Source: Ophiosphaerella korrae (lineage: Eukaryota > Ascomycota > Dothideomycetes > Pleosporales > Phaeosphaeriaceae). From it: a stretch of 19,923 nt of DNA. This document shows positions 9,201 to 18,480 of this stretch, piece after piece; within the stretch, counting starts at the first letter, position 1; each line of letters opens with the position of its first letter. Position numbers and translations under genes: made by a program. The stretch spans positions 1 through 19,923 of the forward strand of contig JALNQF010000608.1 in the NCBI GenBank assembly GCA_028456385.1, read 5' to 3'. Under the pieces are notes generated by a model. The model saw nothing but the letters and a program-made list of their open reading frames with translations. It was not told the DNA's origin and did no database searches.

Positions 9201-11120
9201 TTTTTATTTCTTTAGAGGCTTTCTCTATTTTCTCTTAAATCTATTTATCTAGCTTACTACTTTTTCTTTTAAGTATTATAGCTATTTTAGGTATATTTAG
9301 GACTAAATATCCTTCTTTATTCTTAACTAAAACTATACTAGTAGTGTTTACTTCTTCTTATAAGTCTAGTCTTCTACTTAGAGTATCTATAAATTAGTTA
9401 TCTTTACCTTTAGTATATATTATCTTAAGGTTAAAAATTAAATAGAATTCTTACTATCTTATATAGTATTATAATAAGTCTTTATTTATTATAAATCTTA
9501 TAAGATTCTTATAGTCTATATAGACTTTTATTTAATATTTTACTCTTTATAAGTATACTCTCTATTATTTAAAAACTTTGTAAATTACTAGTATTTCTTT
9601 ATTATAGATTAAGTAGTTAAGCTTAACTAGCTTTATCTTCTAAGAGAAGTATTTAACTAAGTATTCTTACTTTGTGTTTTAGTCTTCTTATATTATTACT
9701 ATTCTATAGACTAAATTAGATACGTCTATTTTTACTATTACTAGTAGGTCTAGGTTAAATATCTTAATAACTATATTTTCTATAAATCTTTACTTAATTT
9801 AGCTAAATACTTCTTTGTATTCTTTAGTCTATCTAAATAGCGTATCTTTCTTTATAAGGTTTATTAGTAGTTCTATTTACTCTAACTAATTAACTATTAG
9901 TTTTCTATAAAAGTTTACTAGTCTATAAAACTATTGTACCTCTTATAGGTTCTTAGGTATTAGCTATTCTTAGATTACTTTAATCTTATTTAAGTTAATC
10001 CTAATCTTTCTTAGTTCTATAATAAATCTAAGGAAGTCTATTTCTTTTATATAGAATTTATACTTTCTTATCTTAAGAAATAACTTATTCTTTACTAGCC
10101 TTTCTAGCACTATATATATATATTATACGTATTCTTCTTCTATTTCTAAGAATATAAGGATATTGTCTAAGTATATAAATATAAATACGTTTAAGTACTC
10201 TCTTAGTACTATATTAATTCTTTCCTAGAATACTATAATTGTATTTATAAGTCTAAATAGTATAACTTGGTACTTGTATAGTTTATATTATATTCTAAAT
10301 ATAGTTTTGTATTTATCTCCTTTTTTAATTCTAATCTAGTAGTAGGCGTTTTAGATATCTAGTTTTGTAAAGATTTATACTTTCTATAGCTTATCTTGTA
10401 TTTTATCTATTTGTTGTAGGAGGTACTAGTTCTTACTTATAATTACGTTTATCTTTCTAAAATCTACACAAGGTTATTTCTTATCTATCCCTTTTTTATC
10501 TACAAATATAAGTCTATATACTACTAAGGATTTAGATTCTTATATCTATCCTTTCTTAACTACATTTTATATAAATATTTGTTTAATCTTAGATTCTTCT
10601 TCTATTTTCTTATAAACTAGGCTTTATCTTACGTCTTTATTTTCTTCTAGTTCTATTAATAAATCCTATAATTAATATTCTAAGAGGTAGTTATCTAGTT
10701 TAGTAAGTTGTTTTTCTTACTTCTTATATTCTTCTAAGAACTATCCTCTATATATAGTTATATTAGCTTTAAATATATCTCTTTTAGAGTAACTAATTTT
10801 TCCTATTCTCTAATTAATCTTTAGGTTAACTAGCTATAACTATAGTATACCTAATATTACGTCTTATTTATTATTAATTGTTGTTATATCTATAACTATA
10901 TTTTTAATTTCTAATCCTTCTAACCTTAGTGTTAAAGGTATTGTTTTAAACTTAATAAGTTCCTAGAATAGTTTTCTTTTAATTGTACTTAGTTGTTATA
11001 GGTATTTCTTTATTATATAGCTTATTCCTTAGTTTTCTATAAACTTCTTAGATATATAGTTCTTTATATCTCTACTATTAATTATAATTTATACTTTCTA
11101 TCTTTAGTATATAATTAGCT
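9200..11120 (-). pseudogene. Element D: protease, reverse transcriptase and RNase H
   Basis: The phase has first codon bases divisible by 3 throughout. Protease: INSRDIKNYISKKFIEN at about 11030-11085 (family DSGAxxNYIS), and DVILGIL at 10843-10863, the classical second block (DVILGMPWL). RT: VDKKGIDKK, then PCVDFRKIN at about 10450-10480, the block that follows (stop for R/P codons in the NRYPLPRIDE region), IFTKLDI-stop-NAYY at 10340-10380, YKYQVILFRLIN, and the catalytic YLDN at 10162-10173 (family YLDD; one Asp now Asn) followed by ILIF. Then FLRFIIELRKIRID and VNFYKKLI. RNase H: VYIDYKNLIRFIINK at 9481-9530 and a DNQLID-LSRRLD block upstream of the linker. Lengths and spacing are as in the family. 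Confidence 0.93.
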
Positions 11121-12300
11121 TTATAATATATAGGCCTATTATACCTTCTAGCTTTTCTTACTTAAGTCTTTCTTTAAATTATCTATTCTTCTAGAGCTAT
11201 TATCCTATTTTGCGTTTATAGTTCTTATATTTTAGATATTTATTGTATATATATTTGTACTATAGCCTTTCTTTAATATATTCTTTTAATAATTTAGGTC
11301 CTAGTCTAATTAATATATATTCTTTATTAAGTATCTAGATTATTTCTTAACCTTTAATTTCTTTCTTTAGGATTACCCTTGTGTAGTTATATCCTTTCTC
11401 TTGTTTTAGCTATACGTAGTTTCGTGCTTTCTCTTCTCTATATAGGTAGTAGTATTTATTTAAATATAATACCTATGCGATTTCTAGATATACTAGATAT
11501 TCTAGATCTATTCTCTTATTGTCTCCTACCTAGTACCTATCTATACTAGGTCTTATTATTATTAGAATATTATATACTACTAGTACTTATAGTATATAGG
11601 CTTTATTAATCTATTGCGTTTTTCTTACAAGGTACTACTACTCTCTCTATATAGGTATTCTTCCTACTATAACTATATATTACTCTATCTATTATTAGAA
11701 TATTATAAACTTTATTACCTTAGGATTATATTCTTTCTAGTCTTTGTACGCTTTGTCTATACTTATAACTAGTAAGTATTTCTAAATAAATTTCTAGTCT
11801 TTGTTTTATTCTACTATATCTATTATTATATAGCTATTATAACTATATATATTTAACTAGGTATACTCTATATCTTTTATGTTAACTTGTTTCTTGTTTC
11901 TTTATAGTTTTTTAGAAAAAACTATAGTAGTCTCTTTATCTAGTGCTAGTCCTTTAGCCTAGATTAATAGGGTCTAGGGCTCTTCCCCTTCTAAGTCTTC
12001 TATTAGTAGGTCTATTATATATACTATTTCTTTTAGCTATACTTTTATTCTACTTTCTTTTATTATAGCTACTCTATATTTCTATAGAAACTATCTTACT
12101 CTCTACTTACTAGAAAGATATACGTAGTAGTTATTATTATAATAAAAGTCCTAATAGAGTATTATATATTATACTTCTTTACTCCTAGCTACTTTCTTCT
12201 AAAGTTTAGCCTATACTTTTAGTACTTCTTTTCTACTTTTAGTTGTTTTTAACTAAGCTTCTTTATCTTTTTTAAGATTTTTACTTCTATAGTCTTTTGT
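11120..12300 (-). pseudogene. Element D: gag-protease linker
   Basis: This stretch joins the zinc knuckle (ends 12358) to the protease (starts about 11100). The phase is the same at both ends, so no net indel has occurred over it. I recognise no further domain. It is rich in stops that would have been Gln or Arg, and in Glu and Lys, which fits a variable hydrophilic linker. Confidence 0.5.
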
Positions 12301-13368
12301 AAAGCATCTTAGCATTCTATATTTATAATATACTATATCTTTCTTCTATCGTAATTAGTAGTTCTTTACGTAGTAACCTAGTTTACTACAATTAAAGTAC
12401 GTAAAGTCTTTATTCTTCTTTTTCTTTCTCTCCTTATTAGTATTAAAGACTATAGAGTCTTCTTTATTATAGTTCTAAGTAGATTCTCTATACTTATTCT
12501 TCTTCTATTCTTAAAGATTATTATTAATTTATATTACTTATTACTTTAGAGCTTCTAGTATTCTTAGTTTCTCTATATAGATTGTTTTGTATTATATCTT
12601 TATATTTAGTCCTTGTTTAAATTATAATATTAAGCATAGCTTATTTTATTCTATATTTTATAATAGTTATTTAAATTATAATATATATTTAGGAACACTC
12701 TTATTCTATATAAGCTTTTCTAGTCTTTCTTTAGCCTATTAGGTAATATCTATATCTCTAAATACTACTCTTATTTATCTAGTAAAGTATTTGTAACTTC
12801 TAAAGATAGCTCTTATCTTATCTTTTTAGTTTATTACTACGTATATTGTATAGTTTATTTAGTAAGGTTTAAACTATCTTATTGTATCTCTTTTAAGGTA
12901 TATTCTAATATATATTACCCTCTTATCTTCTCTATTAAAGTATAGTACTTATATATTAATCTAAAGTTATACTAAGACTATAAAAAGTCTTAGGTTCTCT
13001 CTTATCCTATTAAACTTTTTAAGTATAGGTATCTTTAGTAGCTTCTTTATTATACTTATCTCTAGTCTTTAGGTAATTAATTCTATTTAGTTCTATCCTT
13101 TAATAATAGCCTTAATCTAAGCTTTATTCTATTTCGCGTACTCCTAGAGTTCTTTGTTCTAGGTTTCTAAGGCGTTAATTACTATCTTTATATCTTCTTT
13201 TTTAGAGATTAAGTTATTTAGAAAGTCTTTAATTTACTTCTATACTATATTATCTAACTTATAACTACTTATAGGTACTTTACCTTCTTTTTTAGTTAAT
13301 CTTTCTACTATCGTGTTAGCTAGACTATACACTACTTACGCTTTACTTCTTGTAATAAATTAGTAAGG
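12300..13368 (-). pseudogene. Element D: gag with CCHC zinc knuckle
   Basis: It is in the same phase as pol, so gag and pol were probably one ORF. The capsid part shows NLRLFIVLV-stop-L (about 12965-12985), NREDKRVIYIRIYLKRD (about 12890-12940) and IR-stop-FKPY, matching the gypsy gag pattern LxxFLxQLxLY...DKVxYAxxxLxGxAxxWFEPYL. The nucleocapsid knuckle is at 12358-12399: Y-FNC-SKLG-Y-YVKN-Y, where the family has C-x2-C-x4-H-x4-C. Three of the four metal ligands now read Tyr, and one Cys remains. The start is uncertain; an ATA at 13309-13311 in phase may be a mutated ATG. Confidence 0.85.
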
Positions 13369-13833
13369 TATAATAGGGTTACTTGTTGTTAACTATAAGT
13401 AACTTGTCTCTAGGAGTATTAGTAGATTAAGAGTTAATAATAAAAGCTTATATATATAATCTATAATAACTATAAATAATAGAAGATATTTTATAACTAT
13501 CTTGTATTAGCGTTCTATAGTTAAAGGATTAAATTACTAATACTATCCTAATAATACGTATTACTACTAACTATATAGTAATATTATCTTAGTAGCTTTA
13601 TTACTTTATATTTACTAAGATTGTAAATTTATAAATTTGTTATATAATATCTTTGCGACTTCGTGTTTACTAAGATCGCGAATTTACGAATTTATTACGT
13701 GTCCTAATTGTAGTTAGTTTTCTAATTAAGCTTATTATCCTATAAGTTATTACTCTACTTATCCTATACCTTATTAGTAGCTAAGCTTAGACTAATTAGT
13801 TCTATCTTAGTTTCTCTTGTTACTACTATAATA
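13369..13833 (-). repeat. 5' LTR of element D (465 bp)
   Basis: It matches 6751-7215 without gaps. Outer end 13833 (TATTATAG on the minus strand); inner end 13369, where the minus strand reads ACCCTATTATA and the other copy reads ACCCTATTACA, a RIP-type difference. The sequence directly downstream on the minus strand (CCTTACTAATTTATTAC from 13368) should hold the primer-binding site, but mutation prevents naming a tRNA. It carries the same 55-bp duplication at 13604-13698. Confidence 0.92.
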
Positions 13834-13838
13834 TAAGT
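13834..13838. repeat. Target-site duplication of D, right copy
   Basis: TAAGT abuts the right LTR. It equals the left copy TAGGT except for one G-to-A change. Confidence 0.75.
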
Positions 13839-14160
13839 ACTCTAATTCTCTTTATTCTAAAGTTAGATAGTGTTGTAAAGTTATATACTTAATATAGATC
13901 TAGGGCCTAAGGGCTTATTAGCCTTAGAGAACTTAAACTTTATTAGCTAAACTAGTTCTAAATATTGTTTACGCTCCTATAGATTATATCTTATAACTTA
14001 AAGGTCTATTAGCTACTTTACTCTTTATTTGCTATTCTTATCTCTTTTATCTTTGCTTTTATTGCTCTTCCTTATAAGCTCTTAGTACTTACGTTTCTTT
14101 AGTAACTACTTACTCCTTTTTCTTACTATTAGTGTCTTTACAATACTCTACTATAATAGT
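13839..14160. other. Unassigned right flank of the D insertion
   Basis: This should continue the sequence interrupted at 6750. Reading on in the integrase phase of element B gives no recognisable integrase core, and no other family is seen on either strand. It leads into the RT fragment at about 14161. Confidence 0.45.
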
Positions 14161-14960
14161 ACTCTTTATCTTTATATAAACTAATAATACCTAAATAAGA
14201 TTATAATTAAAGAAAGATACTTAATACTATTTATAAGTAAGATATTAGATTAACTATCTAAAGTTAAAATCTTCTTAAAACTTAACCTTTATAGTACCTA
14301 TTATAAGCTATATATTAAGTATAGTAATAAGTAGAAGATAGTATTTAAAATAAGATATAGTTATAACTTTTTAGTCTTATATTTACTATACTCTTAGAGG
14401 GCTAGTAGACTATATTTATATTATTTACTTAGATAATATTTTAATATAGTCTAAAAATAAAGACAATTATATTACCTACTTTAAAGAAGTTCTAAATAGA
14501 CTTATTATATAGAGATACTACTATAAAGTAAGTAAATATACTTTTAATACTAAATTAGTTAAGTTTCTAGGCTATATTATTACTTTAGAAAAAGTAGTAA
14601 TAGAATTAGTAATAGTAAAAACTATTAAAGAGTAGCTAGAACTAGAAAGCTATAAAGATATCTAGGTCTTTATTAGGTTTACTAACTTCTATAAAAAGTT
14701 TATATATAAATACTCTAAAATAGTTAAGCTTTTAGTAAACTATATAACTACTATATAAGCTCTACTACTAACCTAGTAGAGCTCTAATAGTAAGCTAATT
14801 AAAGTAAAATATAAGAAAATAAAAAAAAGATTTACTTACTAGTATAGACTATAGAGCTAGCCTAATAACGTTTAATTAGCGTTTTTTTAATTAAAATATC
14901 TTTTTTTAGACTTTTTAGTTTTATAGTACTTTAACCTAATAATAAACCTATAAGATTTAA
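14161..14960 (+). pseudogene. Gypsy reverse transcriptase fragment (element B or a second copy)
   Basis: First comes a VKIFLKLNLYSTYYKLYIK block (about 14250-14310; family AxxFTKLDLRxAYHxIRI), then IVFKIRYSYNFLVLY (family TAFRTRYGHYEFxVMPFG). A shift and an apparent small deletion follow. In the phase of codons at 14426 the catalytic block reads YLDNILI, then SKNKDN, VKFLGYII at about 14561-14585, a VKTIKE-stop-L block, VFIRFTNFYKKF at about 14666-14702, and a LKYLFLDFLVL-stop-YFN block near 14880-14930 (family AFxxLKxxFxxAPVLxHFDP). It fades after about 14945, where RNase H should begin. Sequence differs from D, so this is another gypsy family. Its strand agrees with element B. Confidence 0.85.
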
Positions 14961-15235
14961 AGAAGGTTATAGTAGTTTAATAAAAAGGCTTTTTTGTAAC
15001 AGCTATATAAAGGCTTTATTAGAGAGGGATACTAAGGCTTTTAGAAAAGCCCTTTTTTAGATTAATTACTTATAACTTAATAGCACTAGGTATAAACTAA
15101 GTAGATTAATTCTACTATCTATCTCTAGCCCTACGCTCTATCTATATATCTACAATACAGTAGTCTTAGCTAGGTCTCTTAAGATAGTAGTAAGCTAGAT
15201 CCTTAATACTCTTTCTATTAAGGTGCTAGTTTCTT
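14961..15235. other. Unassigned stretch between gypsy fragment and element E
   Basis: I recognise nothing coding here on either strand. It has the same RIP style. A short perfect inverted repeat (7-bp arms, 15036-15051) is present. It joins the broken end of the gypsy fragment to the outer end of the element E LTR. Confidence 0.5.
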
Positions 15236-15420
15236 TATTGTATTAGTTATACTAACGTAGTCTATCTCCCTATATATTAGATTCTTTATTTAATTCCTTT
15301 ATTTGTAATAGTTAAGGCTATAATCCTTTTAGCTATAGTAGAGTTAGTAGCTTAGCAATTGTATATATAATCGCGCATCTAATTGCGTATTAAGTATCTA
15401 ATCGTGTAACTTATCTAATA
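15236..15420 (-). repeat. Probable 3' LTR of element E (about 185 bp)
   Basis: On the minus strand it starts TATTAGATAAG (originally probably TGTTAG) directly after a purine tract and ends AATACAATA (originally probably ending in CA). TG...CA ends, a position about 100 bp past the pol stop and a short length fit a copia LTR. The partner LTR lies beyond the window, so the ends are inferred. Confidence 0.5.
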
Positions 15421-15430
15421 TACTCCTTTA
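15421..15430 (-). promoter_or_regulatory. Polypurine tract of element E
   Basis: On the minus strand TAAAGGAGTA lies directly before the presumed LTR start. AAAGGAG is a typical purine tract for plus-strand priming. Confidence 0.5.
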
Positions 15431-15524
15431 GGTTAGTAACTTATTAGTAAACTAGATATTATAAAATAAGTATAAGATTATTAAGGTAGTCTAAGATTTT
15501 ATTAAGAGGTACTTTATATATTGT

Positions 15525-16739
15525 TTAGTATTCTATTACTTCTACTAGTCTAAGCTAATTTAAGAAGCTTTCCTATTTATTTATTAGTAAGACTTTTATA
15601 AAGCTATCTACTATTATCTCTATTAATAGAGTATATTCTACTTTAATTTAGCTAGTAGAGACTACTTGTCTTAGCTAATAATTGTAGATATTAACGTGCT
15701 AAAGCTTAGTCTATAGCTTAGCTAGTTCTTTAGTAACAAGCTAGATTATTTAAATATTGTCGCACTAGATAGTAACGTAATTTATAGGGAGTTTAACGTA
15801 TAGTTTATTAAGTAGTTTTAATATAAATATTACTCCTTTAGCTACTTGCGATAGGGCTAGTAATTTAGCTTTAGTTATAGAGGTAGTAACTATATCTTAC
15901 TTATTTACTCTCTATACAATAAGCCTATTAAAGAGTTTAATTATATAGCCTTAAGAGCTTTTTTAATCTATAGTATTATTAGTAAAAGAAGTATTACTAG
16001 TAACTTATAATAAGTTACTACTACCTAGCTAGAGTACTTTTAATCTTGTATAAGAGAGGTATATAAGTACTTAATTAGTAGCCTTGTAGTAAGTAGCGCT
16101 TAGGTTTATAAGAAATTAAGCTAGTTATAATATTACAAAAGCTATATCTAGCTAGGTAGTTATAGCTATAAATAGGAGTAAGCTAATTTTACGTTAATAT
16201 TTATTAATCTTAGATAGCGTAGCCTAGCTAGTGTAGGCCTTAAGTTTAGTAGTAGCTATAAGTATATTGTAATAGACGTATAATTTATCTACAAGCTAAC
16301 TTATCTTATTAATATACGCTGCCTATAGTAGTTAAATTGTACGTTACTTTCTATTTTAAATTACTTCGACACTAAGAAACTATTAGAGATCTATTCTTCT
16401 AGTAATAGTATACTTCTCTTTTAGAAGATTAGTTACTTACTATACTTTCTTAGTCTTCTACTTGTTATATGCAATAATAATATTATCTACGTAGAAGAAG
16501 ATAATAATTCTATCTTTAACTATATAGTATAGTTTATATAGTACTATTTAAAAGCCTATAACTTTAAGTGTAGCTATAAATTCTCTCTACTATAGGAGAG
16601 GTAAGATCTAGAGACTATATAGGGCCTTTTAGACTCTAAGGATTATACTTTTCTTTTAGTATCCCCTTAGTATTCTTATATAGATTTCTCGGTCTATTAC
16701 TATATAAATAAAGGCGTTAGTTACGTTATACTATTTAGT
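15525..16739 (-). pseudogene. Element E: Ty1/copia reverse transcriptase (C part) and RNase H
   Basis: The phase has first codon bases at 16715, 16493, 15881 and 15608. Visible: YNVTNAF (16700-16730; family DVxNAF), IDREIYIRI, KALYSL (family KALYGL), and FFYVDN at 16482-16499 (family YVDD, second Asp now Asn). Then EKYTIT, a RIDL--FLSVEVI block (family GDLQWFLGVEVI) and AAYINKIS. RNase H: TTSITKAKLLALSQ at about 15850-15890 (family STTEAELLALS), CDNI (about 15755; catalytic Asp kept), and HVNIYNY-stop-LRQ at about 15675-15700 (family HVDIHNHWLRQE). IVDSFIKVL at about 15585-15610 (family IADGFTKAL) marks the C-terminus. TAA at 15525-15527 may be the true stop. Confidence 0.92.
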
Positions 16740-18480
16740 TCAAGATTATATTTAGTAGTAATAGCTATAAGTATCTAAAATAATTAGCTAGCTAGTATTA
16801 TAGCGTAAGTCTCTTATACTATAACGTTTTATTACTAGTCTCCTTATACAACAAGTTAAGCTTTGTATTTAATAAATTAATAATATTTATTAAGCTTATA
16901 CGTATATACCTATATATAGTCTAGTATCTACTAGCTAGAACGCTAGATAGGTTTAGCTAGTACTTTAGTCTATAATTTTATCTAGCGATAGCTAGTTAGG
17001 TAGGATAACTTAGCTTCTTTAAATAATACACCTATTAGATAGCTTTCTAGGTTCGTTTAGTATAAGAGTAGTAATAGGAGTTAATTGTAGTAAAGCTTTA
17101 GTCTTCTTACAAGTATCTTTTTTATCTTAGCTTTATCTACGAGTTCTCTTTAGTATTTTCTAAAGTTACCTACCTAGGTACTAGCTATAAAGGCTACTAC
17201 CTATAGTATAGTTTTAGATAAGCTATATCTATTATATACTATTAACTCTAGTTAGTCTCTAGTTATTAAATAGGCTAGTATTACTACTAGAGGTAGAGAT
17301 AGTAGAAGAGTTAGATAGTAGTCTACAATCTTTCTTCTATAGTAGTAGCTAAGTAGATCTTCTTTATTATTTATAGATATATCTAACTTAGTATTATCTT
17401 TATAGAAGGACTTTATTTCTAGCTTATACACTAGTACTAGGAGCTTAATTATTTTAATATAGGTAGCAATCTCTTCTAGTATTTAATATATAAGGTTATC
17501 TATTAGATTCTCTATTTTACTATTAAAAATTATTTACTTATTAAAGATTATATCTTATATACTTATTACCTTAGCTATAGATAGTACCTAGATCTAGTAG
17601 ATGTTTAATAATTAGTATCTTATAAGGTAGCTAATCTATACTTTTAGATCTAAACGTTATAGCTTTAATTTACTATAATATATATTATAAGTTATTACGA
17701 AGGCTTTACACCTATATACTTTTAAGTAAGCTAAGTTTATCTTTCTTATTAATACTATAATTCTTTAATTCTTAGTAACTTTTATAAAGAATACTTTATA
17801 TAGTATCTTCTAGTTATTTAAGTAACTTAGCGTTTGATTTTATAGGTAGACTCTAGCCTCTATAATTTTAAGCTAAAGTTCTTATAGTAAATTTACGTTA
17901 AGTCGTATTATATATACTTTCTCTTTATTAATTCCTCTAGCGCGCTTAGCTCCTCTATTCTAGGCTTAAGTATCTAGAGCTAAAAGTTTAATAGTAATAC
18001 CTTATAAGTTTAACTAGCGCTAGACCTCTAGTTTTACTATTATAATCTTGTTGTTAGTTTTAATTACTTTAACTAAGATACTATACTAATTTTTTAAGAA
18101 GAGGATTAAGTTTTATAGCACCTTAATAATTAATTTAGCTAACTAGTTATTAGTAAAGTAGAAGTCCTACTATAGTTTTAAGTACTTATTAGTAATAAGT
18201 ATCTAGCTTTTCTCTTTAGTAACGCTTTATACTTTATATAAGTAGAAGTTAATAGAGAGTCTTTTTTCTAGTTTTTTATAACTAATTGTTAGTATATAGC
18301 TAATTTACTACTTTATCTTAGCTTTACTATATATATTATATTAGACTATAGATACTTCTTTTATACGCACCCCTTAAGCTTACTAGACAAGGTATTTAAT
18401 TATAGCTAGTCTTAGATAGCTAAGTCTCTTATACTATAGTAGTATAGATACTCTAATAGTCTAAGGTTTATAGGTATAGT
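16740..18480 (-). pseudogene. Element E: integrase and N-terminal RT
   Basis: The phase has first codon bases at 18358 and 16861. The HHCC finger starts at about 18430-18450 (L-stop-YKRLSYL; family LWHxRLGHL) and ends with V-stop-YNIYSKAK at 18312-18346 (family CxxCxxxK; Cys now Tyr). The core shows KLEKRLSINFYLYK and an NRGAKRARGIN block at 17931-17975 (family NGGAERxxGI). YRCKAFV (family YGCKAFV) follows at about 17690-17715. After a variable linker, RT begins near 17000: VYTYKLNKYY and IKYKA-stop-LVV-stop-GD at about 16835-16910 (family KARLVVRGD), then ETYAIILAS (family ETYAATLAS). One single-base shift separates this phase from the next part, near 16737. Confidence 0.9.

Larger units (their letters stand above)
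6751..13833 (-). mobile_element. Element D: complete Ty3/gypsy chromovirus (7083 bp)
   Basis: This is a full-length element on the minus strand: 5' LTR 13369-13833, gag, protease, RT, RNase H, integrase, chromodomain, extra 3' coding region, polypurine tract, 3' LTR 6751-7215. Both LTRs are 465 bp and share termini. A 5-bp target-site duplication flanks the whole. One phase holds from gag to the integrase core; only one shift is evident, near 8400. The order RT-RNase H-integrase-chromodomain defines chromoviruses within Ty3/gypsy (Metaviridae). It is inactive: start codon, active-site Asp codons and zinc-finger Cys/His codons are mutated and many stops interrupt it. It inserted into element B sequence. 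Confidence 0.92.

Noticed and set aside
13340..13368. Primer-binding site of element D just inside the 5' LTR
   Set aside because: The position is right, but RIP has changed too many bases to match any tRNA 3' end from sight.
6751..13833. The two LTRs as an inverted or CRISPR-like repeat system
   Set aside because: They are 465-bp direct repeats bounding a retroelement with target-site duplication.
15036..15058. A GGCTTTT-AG-AAAAGCC hairpin followed by a T tract, resembling a bacterial terminator
   Set aside because: The window is fungal retroelement debris, where intrinsic terminators are not expected, and the stem is only 7 bp in very AT-rich sequence.
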